In this document: piece after piece, positions 24,390 through 36,520 of the stretch
Layout: the number at the start of each line of letters is the position of its first letter
How positions within the stretch are numbered: position 1 is the stretch's first letter
Assembly (NCBI GenBank): GCA_035610365.1
Contig: CM069434.1
Coordinates: 100,614,806-100,678,805 of the forward strand
Source of the DNA: Aquatica leii
Lineage: Eukaryota; Arthropoda; Insecta; Coleoptera; Lampyridae
DNA: 64,000 bases
Reading direction: 5' to 3'
Position numbers and translations under genes: made by a program
Notes under the pieces: generated by a model
Databases searched by the model: none
What the model was told of the DNA's origin: nothing
What the model saw: the letters and a program-made list of their open reading frames with translations, nothing else

Positions 24390-27300
24390 AACGCTTGTTG
24401 ACTGCGGATTGTTGACTTTAGCTATTATCTTGGCTTGTGTGTTTGGAATTTTGATTGTACTCTTTTAACTATCTTGTTGGTATTTTGGTTATAGTAACTC
24501 GGATGCTATCCATTTGCCTTCTTCCAATTTGCTGCCACTGATTTGCTGTTCTTTAGATTAAGTTACTTAACAATTTTCTTTTGGTTTTCTTTCTTTACCA
24601 TCTTATTTCGGGACAGACTACCCTTCCGTATGTATATAGTTGTACCCGCTTCACTGTTAAATTTTTGCATAAAAGTCTTGAAGTAAACTTTTCACTTTGG
24701 GGACAGCATTTGGGACACATTCGGTTATGACTAACTACAATATCTTTTCTCTTCTTTTCTCCTCTTCAAGTATGGGCGGTTGGTTGGGCATTGAAGGGCT
24801 GGTCACTCCCTTTCGTTTCTTCTACGGGGTGAAGAACGAATTAGACACTTACATCAAGTCTTATCTTTCTCCGTCTTTCTCTATCTCTTATCTTTCTCCG
24901 TCTTTCTCTATCTCTTATCTTTTCTACTTTTCAGTTTCTCTTTTACTTTTTCTTCTTGATTACTTATTACCTACATGCCATATCTTCCTTCTTTCTTCTT
25001 CCTCCTAAAGGTTCGCTTTTCGGGTGGTTGGTTGGGCAGTAGGCTGGGTCATTTTGGGTCGACTACCTAGGGAGAGATAGTCGATCCGTACAACAACATC
25101 ATGTACTTTCTTTTCTCCTTCTGTCTTCCTGTCCTTCTTTCTTGCTTTCTTTTTCTCTTGGGTTGTTTGGAATCTTGCTTCTTTCTTTTTTTGCTAACTT
25201 TTTCTCTTGAGTGTTTACTGCAACTGTACTTCTTTCTTTATAAGTTTTCTTTCTGCTGTTGGATTGGGTTTCGTAGATTATTTGGTTGTTGGTTAGGTCT
25301 GAAACTTGAGACAAACTATCACTCCGCTTTTCTGTACTATATGTACGCCCGCTTGGTCGGTTTCTTTGGACGTGTGTAGTCATTCTTAGGGTATCTCTTC
25401 TACCACTTATGCTTTGGTTTTTCTGGGAGTATGTTACGGACGAAATTTTCTTTACGTACGCCCATGTATTTCGACTTGAAATTAGATTCGGGTTTTGACG
25501 CCCTCTAACGATCGCTTTCTCGTTGGTTGTCATTTGGCGGAAAATCGTCACACGGTGAATGAATAAGATGGTCTGTACGTGGTGAATATTCTGTATATCC
25601 GATAACATCCGGAAAAAGAATGGAAAACCAATTATAGTTAGTTAATTATCTAATTTATTTGAAGCGTTACAGGGTAAGCTACTGCCGTCATTTATTAAAA
25701 ATTCGTTCGTAACTCTTTCTTCCTTTTAACAGCCATTTTTCTTTCCTCTTTTTTCGAACAATTTACGTTCTCGATAAGTGGATATGGGAAACTACTGCTA
25801 AATAAGTCATCGCGCTGCCGTACACGTGCGCTGGCGGAGGGTGGTTTCCACGCCACGAAATTGAGGTCTTGCGAATCCTTCCCAGGGCAAAGAGTGCTAC
25901 ACGTGGATGACACGACGTTAATTATACTATCAGCCACCTATTTTTGGTCATCACTATATACAGTAGTCGATGCACGTTTTTTTTTTGTGAGATAGATTTC
26001 ATGAAGTACTTAATACGAAATTGTTTTAGCCGAACTATCAGTTGTGAGTTGGGGTTGTGACACGATTCGTGCTAATATTTATTACAGGCCACTGAAGAAG
26101 AAAAACGTTTTTCTTCGGGCTAGTAGAGGCTGGAATTCGGGTGAGTGATTTGAATTTATTTTAGGTATATCGTTGTCACGAACAATTACTCACAAACTTT
26201 TGTATTGCAATTTAACGTTAGTGAATACTTATAACGTGTAGCTACCAATAGGGTATTTACAATCAGTGAAATTACTGTCTCGCATATTGTATGTAGTTGA
26301 AGGACATGTACTTCGGATCACTATAATTGTGTGGTGGGTTGCCGATGTTGTAGGCATCGAGATCTTCACTTGTTTTCTATAATTCTCTAAATTGATTGTT
26401 ACAAAAATCAAAGGTTAATACCGGTGTTAATAATTAGTGTAAACTCTTCTAGTCTCTAGTATCTCCGACTTCGATGTATAATGACTTTTGATTATTATAA
26501 ATGAAACTGTGATAAATGTTAGTGATAGACCGAAAGCGATTAAAGTTGTTAATTCTTTCTCTTGTGATTATTGTTCCCTACGAACCAATTTGGGCTACTC
26601 GAACAACTGAGTAGAGGGATTACGAATCGTCGAGTTGTTACAAGTTCTGAACCATTCTGTTGTGAGCGAACAGAAGTATCATTTTGGATAAGCTCTGGCG
26701 CCCTGAAACATCTGTTATATATTTCTTGTGGACCTACCCATCTCCGACTATTGCGAGTTTGGCCGTGCAAGGTTCGTAAAACCCTAAAAGCTTGTAACAA
26801 GTACTCTATTCCGTTAATCGGTTTCTACGTTTCATTGTGACAGTCTAGCACAGCGATTGGTAATCTACGAGTGTTCAATTCGCAACAGTGAATCATGACT
26901 TTTTCTTATTTCTACTTCTTTTTTTTCCTTCTCTTAGGATTACTAATACTGGGCTTTTGTCCTTGGGGTTGCTTAAGTGGGTCTCTTTTTTTTCTTTTAA
27001 AGGTTACTTCCTTTGGAATATTTCTTCTAAGGTTTGCTTAATGACTGGGGTTGGGGTTTCATTGGGACTTTAGGGCTTTTTGGGTCCTTGACGCTAGTCT
27101 AAACTTACGTCTTTTTATCCTCTTCTTTTTTTCTCTTAGTTGTCTTGGATCGTCTCTCCGTACTTGGAATAACGTCTCGTTGTTTATTCATACCCGGAAT
27201 CACTGTTGGTGGCACGTTTAGTTTTGTGATATTGGCCTTCTAAGTTCTCTGGAGTATGGTTTCTCAGACAGTATCATTTTTGCTGTATGCGTCTCTAGTC

Positions 27301-27507
27301 CAAGTTAGGTTTGATTGATTTTAGGTAATTTCGAAATGATCTGTTCTTTCATCTATCGGGTTGGGTTTCTGTGGTTTTTGGTTTCTGGGTTGGATTTGGT
27401 TTTCAATGTGCGGTTTAGTTGGTAGCGAACTTCATTGCAAGTTCCACTCTAGGTTCTCTTTACGGCTGCGTTCGGATTTGATTTCGACCGTGGGTCTCAC
27501 TTCTTGC
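24390..27507 (+). other. pyrimidine-rich non-coding interior of the LARD
   Basis: About 3.1 kb between the gag-like region and the polypurine tract has no pol motif in any frame. The plus strand is strongly enriched in T and C (TTTCTTCTTT-type runs), especially at 24560-25380 and 26900-27500. The long minus-strand open frame at 25099-25608 is Lys/Arg/Glu/Ser-rich only because it reads the complement of those runs. A GC-richer patch (about 25790-25930) has no recognisable content. Confidence 0.6.
24861..24914 (+). repeat. 27-bp tandem repeat, two copies
   Basis: TTATCTTTCTCCGTCTTTCT plus CTATCTC is repeated exactly twice (24861-24887, 24888-24914) within the pyrimidine-rich interior of the LARD. 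Confidence 0.85.
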
Positions 27508-27519
27508 TAGGGGGGAATT

Positions 27520-29107
27520 TGTAACGTGTAAATTCAAAATTGAGCGAAAATACGCCTGAGAGTAGGCAACTTACCGTAAATACGGATAAGTACTCGACCT
27601 CGAGTCGTGATTTTAAGTTACGCTCGCAGAGGGCGCTCGAAAGTAGTCGGCCATCTACAAACCTCATTTTTATTCTGTCGTTTGGTTGTGTAAGGAACGT
27701 GGAAACGTCGGAGGGCAATCAATAACAAATCCGACTAAACGTTCGATGCATATCATACCAGAGCGATGTATTTTGCTACAAAACTCATAAAGTAGCTCCT
27801 TAGTTCCTTCGTTCTTTCGTTCTTTCGTCGTTTCGTCTGTACTGTTGGGGTTTCTACCATGTCTGGGGGAATTTTCTTACGAGTCCGGTGAAGATGGTGG
27901 ACTGTGCGCTTTTGGAATCGCTGAACTAATGCGATAATCGTAGTTGTAGAGAAAAAACAAAAACAAAGGATCCCAGTGGATCGTTGGCGCTGTGCTAAAG
28001 TGAGAGAATGAAGTATCGAGGTATTTATAAAATCATTAACTTGGAATTGCGGGAGATTCACTAGCTGTCGGCTCATTTCGTCCACGCGCTTTGGGGTCAG
28101 GACTGCTGCTGTCGCTACGTACGTTTCGTGTTAAGTGGAAACAGTGCGGACTTCATGTTGTAAACACTTTTGTAGCTCGAACGTTCTCTCGTACATCCGG
28201 TACACCTTTTTTTGTCGACTTCAATTATTTCTAATTTCTTTGATTGAATGATACTAATGAACTTGTGTAACTTGAATAATTCGGAGTAATAATATTTAAC
28301 GTCACTTTTCTTTATAATTTTAGTAGAAACTTACGAGGTTTATCAGACGCCTTAATTGTAATGGTTGATCTATAACGATTATTTAACGTAACTTCCACTT
28401 ATTATTTTGTGTTTCATATAAAAGAATTTTGCTATTATCAAGGGTAGAAATTTGGGAGCTATGCCGTCTCTCGGAAACTAAATGAATGATACTTTTATTA
28501 CCGGTCGTGCTGAACTTGATATCAAGGACCACGGGCGGTGTTACGTACGTTAACGCGGATGAGTCTTGCTACTATTTACGGTAGCCGCGGAGATAACTTT
28601 TTAAATATTAACGTTTTAAATTTTTTTGGCTCCCAGAGTTTCTTTTTGGGACCTGCTTTCAGCTTGTGTGTATATTGTATGTATATTATTATTACCATTT
28701 TTGTGGTGTTATGTAGGTAATTAATTGCGGATTATACCAGTGGCGTAACCGTCGAGGGGCCTTTTTTTTCCGTTCCGGAAGTGGCTATTAATCAATATCT
28801 TTAATAAATGGTTATTGTTAATTCATACTATGTTTCTTTTGGGGGACCTCGGGTCTAGGATCTCCTTTTCTCCTACCTAGACTGTGTATCTGCGATACAA
28901 AAATTCGAGAAGAGGTGGCGCACTTGGGCAATTAGCTTACCTAAAGAAAACTTGGTGTCTTACGATTTTCTTTTACCCGACGACCATCTACGGTGAGGCT
29001 AGCCGAAAGGTAAGCAACAACATCTCGGTAATTAATTTCAGTAATTTATTCTTTCTTTCTTTCTTTTTTTCCACCTCCCCCATTGGATCATAACAAATAT
29101 TGTAACA
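27520..29107 (+). repeat. 3' LTR of the LARD element
   Basis: About 1588 bp, preceded by the polypurine tract at about 27509-27518 and followed by the AAGT duplication. It carries a segment of about 300 bp (roughly 28776-29090) not found in the 5' LTR, including a TTCT microsatellite at about 29049-29069. Confidence 0.85.
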
Positions 29108-29111
29108 AAGT

Positions 29112-32100
29112 TTTCCCATTAAACAAAACCAATAGCCAAAAAATAACAATAATTTATTTAGCTTTAGTTTTAAGATGTATTTTTTAAAAGACAATATTTT
29201 TGAAGTATTTAGTGCAATTCATTCAGTCGAATACATGCCCAAATATTTATTTCCAGCAATCAATTGCAGAAGCAAATAAATTTTGCAATGTTTTCGGCAT
29301 TTTCAGAAAAATAAAAGAAATTGAAGCATTTTACTTATAAATATTGACTTTTGTGACAATCTTAACGCACTACAATAACGTTGAATTGAAATTCTACAAT
29401 TTAGCAGAATTGAGTGACAATGGCAACGTTTGTACCAATAACAATCCAAATAGAAGTTTATTATTTAAGAAAAAATACTATTAACTCTAACAATGGAAAG
29501 AAATTTTTCAGATAAAAATAAATATTTGAGCAATATCTTTAGTCTAGTAAATACATTAAATGTATCTGCATTATATAAAAGCAAGAAGAAATCATTCATC
29601 AACAGTAATAATAATGAATTGTGAAAGTGGTAACATGTTATTTACTTGAAAAATATAGAAGACTAAAATACATTTAAAAATCTTAAATATCTATAAATCA
29701 CGGGTAGTGTGAATTAGTGCATAAAATTTAAGTACAAGCAACTATTTACAATACATTCCAGTTCACAGGTATATGATTGATGAACGATTTCTCTACATGT
29801 TTAGAAGATAAATAGTGTTATATTTTAACGTCTCTCTAAAATTTCCATATTCCATATGTTAGAATCAAGATTTTAACTGATCTAGTTTATGTTAAGAACT
29901 AAAACTAAACATACCTGTTTGGAGTAGTCTTTAGAAACGAGCATAAGTCGATGGACTGCAAGTATTTTTCAGATAATACAACATATTTAATTACAATGAC
30001 AAACTTCTGAAAAAAGAATTGCATAAAAAAAACTAGGTTGTAATATCTTATAGTTCACCTGTTACTCTCTAATTATAGATGTTATAAAGCGGACACTGAC
30101 TTTTAGTTTCGTGATTAAAGCAAAGTGCCTCGCATTACATTAATCAATTTTTCAACTAACCAAAAATGGTTTTAAATAAATACTCTACAAAATCTGTTGA
30201 AGATTAAAAAGGTTGAGCGAAAAGAATAACATTCAACACCATATGGTGCAAGCAGATTCAATTACACACATGTAGATGAAACTTGTTCGGCATACTTCGA
30301 TTGTGGGTGATTTAATTGTCTCAAACTTAACGATTCTATACGAATGTGTCACACGGAGTGAGGATGGCTCGTGCTGAACAGGTATAACACCCACAACATT
30401 CCTTAGCCGTGCTACTTGATACTACACTGTTATAAACAAATTGAATCCCTTTAAGATTACATTAAGCATCTAACACGAAATTTATGTCCTCAATATTAAT
30501 ATAATTAGTTTTACGTAACGTTGTTGTGAAAATTTTACCTGGTAACGTATACGAAATTGATTCTTTTGTACTGAAAGTGTGATTTCGTCGCGGGTCAGAC
30601 TGTTGTGACCTCTATACAATGCATGTTTTAAATATGGTAAAAATTTCCAGTAGGGAACAGTTAGTAACAAAGAATTGTAAATTATTGCCTGAATATTAAA
30701 GAATTATGGCGGCGAAGTCAATACACTTTAGTGTATGTACCTTTTTGTTTTGTTTTCTTTTCGGGCAAAAGTCGACGCATAAACTTTTGTAAATTTTAAA
30801 AATATTTAAACATTTTCTCGTCGTGTTATATAAGGCGGCGGATTTCTGCTACTGCACATAATAAATAGAGGTTACGACTTTTTTCCACGTTAAATAAGAA
30901 ATTGTGTCATTTGTGTCATCAACTATTGTAATTTGCTAACTTTAAGCAATTACGTAAACATTAAATACAATTTTTGAAATCTCAACAAAAACTTACATTA
31001 ACATACATTAAATTATTAAGTCTTTGAATTCACGAAAATTTGACATACTCAGAAGATTTTAATGGTGGGTTAAGCGAGAATAAATTGAATTTGATGTATA
31101 CCTACCTACCTGGTTTGTGTAATTTACATTTTCGTTTATTAGAATATTTTTAAAGGTTTGTATAACGACACATTTAAAAGAATTTTTACTCTTAATAAAA
31201 TCAATTTATTTGTAATTAACCTATGCATTTTTAATAACACTTTTTTGTTGCGTTAGTCTATTTATCAATCTATTTCAAATAATCGAAAATCAACAAACAT
31301 CTAACTTCTGAGCTATTTTTGCGCCATTAAATGCAGGTTTTGTTTAATTTTTCTTAAATCTTATCTACAATTAATTAAATACAATATAACGGTATTAGGC
31401 TAATATAGATATTATAGACAAGGACATGTTTTATAGAAAAGCCTACTAGTTTTACTGTTGTTTTATTTTTATCATAGAAAAAAATTAAATGAATGTTTGT
31501 AAAAATCATTCATAGTCATAATGAGAAAGTTTGCAATGCAGCAGTTAGAGCAGCCTAAGATCTATTGTCTTAGAAAACAAAAAATAGATACGTAAAGAAA
31601 TAAAAAAATTATTAAGTAAAGAAAAAACAAGAAATTTGAAACTCAACAAAAACATGTTTTGTGCTATTTTCGAAGACTGTCAAAAGTATTTAGCCCAAAT
31701 ATATCAATTATAAAGACCTGTTTAAAACTCTGTCATTATATTAATTTTTTTCAATTCATGTCCAATATAATATAATTTATTAAAGAGGAATGTAATGTGA
31801 GTGACGACTTTTTACGTAAAAACAATTCAGTCAGGCCTATCTATACAGGTTTATACAGGAATGCAATAGAGCCGATACCTGCTCAAAGAGATCAACAATT
31901 TAGTTCATTGTTATGCGTGATGTGAAGTGCATACAACAAATTTTGCTAGCCTTGGACAAAAATTAGATATCACAGCTTTCAGTACAGTAATTCTTTAACA
32001 TTCATTAAGAATTTCTTTTTTATTAAAAACTTAAGAAAGGATTGTAAGCTTTTCTAACACAGACGTGCTTCTAAATAATATATTGGGTTTTATAATTTAA

Positions 32101-32360
32101 TATAATGCACCATTGCTTATTTTGTTTACTTCTGCAAATAACCAAATTCGTGAATCTGTGGAATTACTGTATATTACTGTGTTATTATATTTTGTAGTCA
32201 ATTAATTTTTGAATTATTTGTTTTTCTTAAAAAATTATGCTGCACAATGAGTAGCTTCACAATAAGTGACATTTATATGAAATTTTATTCTTCTATCTCA
32301 AATAATTAATTGAAAACAGCGTTGTATTACAGCATTTTATTTAAAAAAGTTATTATAATT
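29112..32360. other. AT-rich sequence, no gene recognised
   Basis: No coding or transposon signature. A TATATAAGG box at 30827-30835, in a small GC-richer context (GGCGGCGG), has the look of a core promoter. No transcript can be assigned downstream. CAGTGGTTTGTTGC at 32362 might be an eroded hAT end, but no matching partner was found. Confidence 0.5.
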
Positions 32361-33223
32361 AACAGTGGTTTGTTGCAAATAAAAATTTTGTTATACATAG
32401 ATATATATTTTCCTACATCTTTTTAGATTATTTATTCCGTCACTTATGTGTCTTCTATGTAATAAAATAATGTCAAACGATTTAATAAAACCTTCTAAAT
32501 TCAAGGAACAATTAATAAACATTTATAGTGACAAAAAAGATAAAGATTTAACGTTATTTAAACAATTAAAAAAATTATATTTGAGGACACCGAAATTGCA
32601 AAAACTCATAGAGACAACATCTAAGAGAAATGACAATGAACTGCGTGCTTCTTGTAATATTTTTTTAATGATTGCGAAACCCGGAAAGCCGCACACTATT
32701 AGTGAAAAATTTATTCTAGCAGCTGTAAGTGAGGTAATACGCACCGTGTTGCACAAACCAGCTTTCTATGTTATAAAAAGAGTTCCACTGAGTAATAATA
32801 TTGTACCAAGAAGGATCGACGAAATGACGCAGTGTGTAGAAAACTCTGTATGTGACTACTTAAAAACATCTGAATTCTCTATACAGCTTGACGAGTCAAC
32901 ATTACCAGGAAACGAAGCTTCACTTTTAGCTTATGTAAGATTTGTAATCTTTTGGCGTATTTAAAACAAGCTATACCAATTTAAGTTAATAAAATCAAAA
33001 AGAATGCTTTAAATTAGAGATTATTTGCTCATTTTTTTTGAAAAATGACTATAATCGTTTACCACTTAACACAGAAGTATGTTGGTTATCTAAAAGTTCA
33101 TGTTTGGATAGCTTATATTTGCTCTTTGATTCAGAGTTAGAATTCCTAGAGAGTAAAGATAATGATTTACGGTACAACTCAATTATCTGAAAAAATGACA
33201 TCGTTCATATGACTAACTTATTT

Positions 33224-34346
33224 TGTAACGTCCCGTTAAAGTTCATTACAATTAAAATTTAATTTTGCATTCGTTTATTTTCTGCAACTAATTTGCATTT
33301 AAATTTATTCAGTTTGGCAACGTCGCGTCGTACTTCGAATCAACCGAGCAATCGATTTTTTTCGTACTTCCGTTTGAGCCATCTTTAGGCTTGCACGTAA
33401 GTGTTGCAAGGAAGACAAATTTTCTTAATTATGGCGTAAAAACGCATACAAATTCATTTTTATTCTTTCCAACTAATTGCTGGTAAGTTTATCTTTATTT
33501 CGATATAATTTTTCTATTGAATTCAACATTTTTAGTGATTTCACAATGTGACGCAATACATTTAGACAAAGGAATTGATTTCAAGACCGTTGTATCTAAA
33601 CCAACGTAAGTTATTCATTTGGAATAAAAACCATTCTAATTATTTATATTTAGGGTCTTTTTTTTCTTTATTGGGCTTTTTTTATTTACTGGATTTTTCC
33701 GTTATTGGAGTTTTTTTACTTACTGGATTTTTCTGTTATTGGATTTTTATTTACTAAATTTATATCTTTTGGTTTTATGCCTGCTGTTTTGCTTTCCAAT
33801 CTACATTTGGTTGATTCGTTATTTTGTTCTGGAAAAAGCTTTTCATTTGAACAAAGAATGTGCTATAAATAGAAGATATCAAATAACGTCACATTATATG
33901 GTGAGTCAACTTAAAGTTATTCTACTACGTATTATATTTTAAATTCAAATTAATTAAATTGTGTTATCAAAAACTTTTTGGAATACATACTCTGTAAGAA
34001 ATTAAACGTTTATTACTTTTAAATTTGATATCGATTAATAGTTATAAGATTTTTATGTTTTTTTATTTATCACCAATTGGTTGCGCCCAAATATTGTTTT
34101 AACCCAAATATTGTCTTAATCCAAATAATGTTTATTTTTCTTTAATGTAAATTGATAGTGTAATATGTTATAATTGCAAATAAATTAAAGGAATTCACGC
34201 CTGTGTATTTGACTTTCATTCAAGCTCACACCCAGAGGTCTTGTGTTCCGACTGCTGCCGTGGTAAATAAGTATTTATGCTTTCGATAAATGTATTTTTA
34301 TATTTTGAACGTTTATTATTATTATATATTTTTATTTTTTATTAAA
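33224..34346 (+). mobile_element. probable solo LTR inserted in hAT
   Basis: The insertion starts TGTAACGTCCCG, the usual opening of gypsy-type LTRs, and is bounded by the 4-bp duplication ATTT (33220-33223 and 34347-34350). Without it the hAT frame reads straight across the site (TNLFVKFNKTNLKL), so the boundaries are exact. It contains no coding sequence. An AATAAATTAAAG signal lies near 34181. The 3' edge is not the canonical CA, so the LTR call is an inference. Two internal tandem repeats are present (33650-33745 and 34084-34132). Confidence 0.55.
34084..34132 (+). repeat. 17-bp degenerate tandem repeat, three copies
   Basis: CCCAAATATTGTTTTAA, CCCAAATATTGTCTTAA and TCCAAATAATGTTTA lie in tandem. 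The preceding TTGCGCCCAAA resembles a primer-binding site, but only weakly. Confidence 0.7.
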
Positions 34347-35439
34347 ATTTGTCAAATTTAACAAAACTAATTTGAAACTACATGGTGACACATTCAATTT
34401 AATCAAAGCTAAAAGTGTAATTTTTGCGTTTGTTGCAATTTTTTTCTCTACAAACAAAACTTGGGAAGAAGAGAATGTTCTCAGTTTCCAAATCCTTCAA
34501 ACTTGCAAAATAGAAATAAAAATGCGTTTCCTTATAGTCTACGCTTAACGGCGCTTTATTCGGACTTTAACCAAATATTTCAAAACATTCTTCACTTGGA
34601 TATTCCCGACTGGGAGTTGAATCCTTTTGCAAGTAGTCAAAGCACAAATACAGATGAATACATACTAATACAGAAGCAACTTATTGAATTATCCACAAAT
34701 CAGGAGCTGAAACCAATGTGTAAACAAGGATACGACTTCTGGTTACAAAAACAGATCCCAATTTTATATCCAGCATTATCGGTTATTGTAAAGAAGCTGT
34801 TGATTGCTTCTCACTCTTCCAATTTGATAGAACGTGGATTTAGTGCCGTTATGAACCTAATCACAAAAAAAAATATTAAGCCGGACATAAATACACTCAT
34901 AACATCTCGTCAAGTTCATACAAGTCATTAAAAAAATTGTTTTTGTATTTTAAAACAACAATTATAACTTCAATAACTTCAACAAAGTGTTTTATTTATA
35001 TTTTATTTTTACGTCACCATTTACTATTCAAGACAACAAAGTTAAATGTTTAATTTTTTGTCTTTTCTGTAGCTTCCAAACGTTATTTATTTGTTAAATG
35101 GAGCATAAAATATTAAAAAAATTGTATTAAAAAAAAATATAAAAGTAAGGTTAGTTGGGGTAAGTGCGCGTTAAGAGTCGGTAACTGCGTTCTCTATTCT
35201 CTCGAAGTAAGTATTTATTGGTAATGAATATTTTTATAATTATGTTATGATATTAAAATATTTCTTGTAAGATTATGATGGTTAAACGATTGTGTGAAGC
35301 ATTTGGAACAAAATAAATTTGATAATTATAAACATTAAACCTAGCACCGCACTTACCCCAGGTTGGTTTATCATAGAGGAATGAGCATTTTTTTTTGTTG
35401 CAATTAATAAAATCAGGAATTACGCACAAAAAACTAGTA

Positions 35440-36520
35440 AAGCGAGCAGGTACACTAATGAAGACTTACGGTCTGATTTAGAGGCAATCCGAAATAGAAC
35501 TCTTAAATGAGTCAGTCAGTTACATAAAATTCCAAGATTAACTTTATGTGATCATAATAAAAGCAGACGAGCCATGAAAAGTGTACTTTAGAAAGTATGC
35601 CTGGCATTTCATTAACGCAAGAACAAATAATTGCAGACGTCATTAGGGCTTTGGAAAAATAGGGTTTTGGCCTATTAATGCAGAAAGTTCTAGTAAAAGG
35701 TCGAAGAGCATGTCAAAGTTAATGGTTTGGAAACGATGCTTTAAAATAGAAGCAAAGAGTGCAATTTTGGATGCAAACTCTGGCTATTGATAAAAAACCG
35801 CAGAATGTCAAAATCGTCGAAAAAAGTGCCAAGACCCATTCATTGTTCATAAATATTTTGATTTGCTCAAAACGATTCTCTTAAAGTTAGGCATTTTCAA
35901 AAAACTTGAGCATATTTGAAATCTCGATGAAATCTTTTACACAGACCCTTCATACACGAAAGTAGTTGAAAGCGTTGGAGTTTTATCAACAAGCACTACT
36001 AGCGGTCCCGGTCGAGACAACACAACGGTGTTTTGCGCCTGCATCGCTGCAAGCAAAAAATCCCTATAATTTATTTAAGAGAGAGGATGTGTACAATGAA
36101 TGAACCGCCGATAAACAAGATCCAATCCACTCTATATTATCGTATGCTGCAATCAAAAAGGGTTGGATAGAGACTCGTTTTTAACAACAACTTTTTTTGT
36201 TGTTTGGGAATCGTAAACTCTTGTTAATTTACAACGGCCACTCTACTCATATTAGCATTAACTTAGTAAAAAAAAGTCATGGTAGAAGGAATTGTTAACC
36301 TTAAATTGCCACCTCACTTAAGTCATAACCTGCAGCCCCTTGATAATGTTCTTCTTAAATCACTAAAGGCTACTTGAGATGTAAAACGAGTTAAATTGCA
36401 AAGTTGTAACTTAAGTAAATAAATAATTTAAAAAACTTTTGCACTATTAATAAAAAAAGGTTTGGGAAGAACCAACTGCTCTGATAAAGTTAGAGTTTTG
36501 GCCTTTTGCTTACGATGAGC
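35440..36520 (+). pseudogene. pogo/Tigger transposase pseudogene
   Basis: Pieces in several frames read in family order. IPRLTLCDHIKNK-like DNA-binding text comes first, then MPGISLTQEQIIADVIRAL (about 35595). The DDE domain has HIxNLDEIFYTDPSYTKVV (about 35925, first acid kept), TTSGPGRDNTTVFCACIAAS, LLIYNGHSTHISINLVKK (about 36220, where the second acid is replaced by Asn) and LKLPPHLSHNLQPLDNVLL (about 36300). The tail reads EEPTALIKLEFWPFAYDEL before LARD-like sequence takes over at about 36520. There are numerous stops and frameshifts. It is catalytically dead. The family cuts and pastes at TA. Confidence 0.7.

Larger units (their letters stand above)
21581..29107 (+). mobile_element. 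gag-only LTR retrotransposon (LARD type, Ty3-related)
   Basis: Two long LTRs (21581-22866 and 27520-29107) both begin TGTAACGTGTAAATTC and end TATTGTAACA. They are flanked by the 4-bp duplication AAGT (21577-21580 and 29108-29111). The primer-binding site TGGCGCCCAACGTGGGG starts at 22875. The polypurine tract CTAGGGGGGAATT lies just before the 3' LTR. The 4.6-kb interior encodes a Ty3-type gag-like stretch (23289-23753 and on to about 24390). No protease, RT, RNase H or integrase motif appears. The rest is pyrimidine-rich filler. The LTRs agree at roughly 97-98% in the shared part, so the insertion is young compared with its neighbours. The gag frame has a few breaks. The family would need pol from a partner element. 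Confidence 0.85.
32440..34931 (+). pseudogene. hAT transposase pseudogene (ZBED5/SCAND3-like), split
   Basis: N-terminal part 32446-32964: an eroded BED finger (CLLCNKIM, with its histidines missing), KPSKFKEQL, FLMIAKPGKPHTISEKFILA, VPLSNNIVPRRIDEM and the QLDESTLPGNEASLLAYVRF block that holds the first catalytic aspartate. The middle is 33061-33207: LNTEVCWLSKSS and ELEFLESKDN. The C-terminal part is about 34348-34931: KTNLKLHGDTFNLIKAKS, then after a frameshift PDWELNPFAS, DFWLQKQIPILYPAL and the dimerisation motif LIERGFSAVMNLITKKN. This matches the ZBED5/SCAND3-like hAT family of insects and vertebrates. It has frameshifts and a missing middle segment (second acid). A 1.12-kb insertion at 33224 splits the rest. 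Terminal inverted repeats are not found. Confidence 0.75.

Noticed and set aside
25099-25608. 169-codon minus-strand frame in the LARD interior, rich in Lys, Arg, Glu and Ser
   Set aside because: It is the complement of pyrimidine-rich filler. It has no domain, and its composition follows the strand skew.
30827-30860. TATATAAGG box as a host promoter
   Set aside because: No downstream exon or initiator could be supported. In DNA this AT-rich, such boxes occur by chance.
32362-32376. CAGTGGTTTGTTGC as the left end of the hAT at 32.4 kb
   Set aside because: No complementary end or 8-bp duplication found after 34931.
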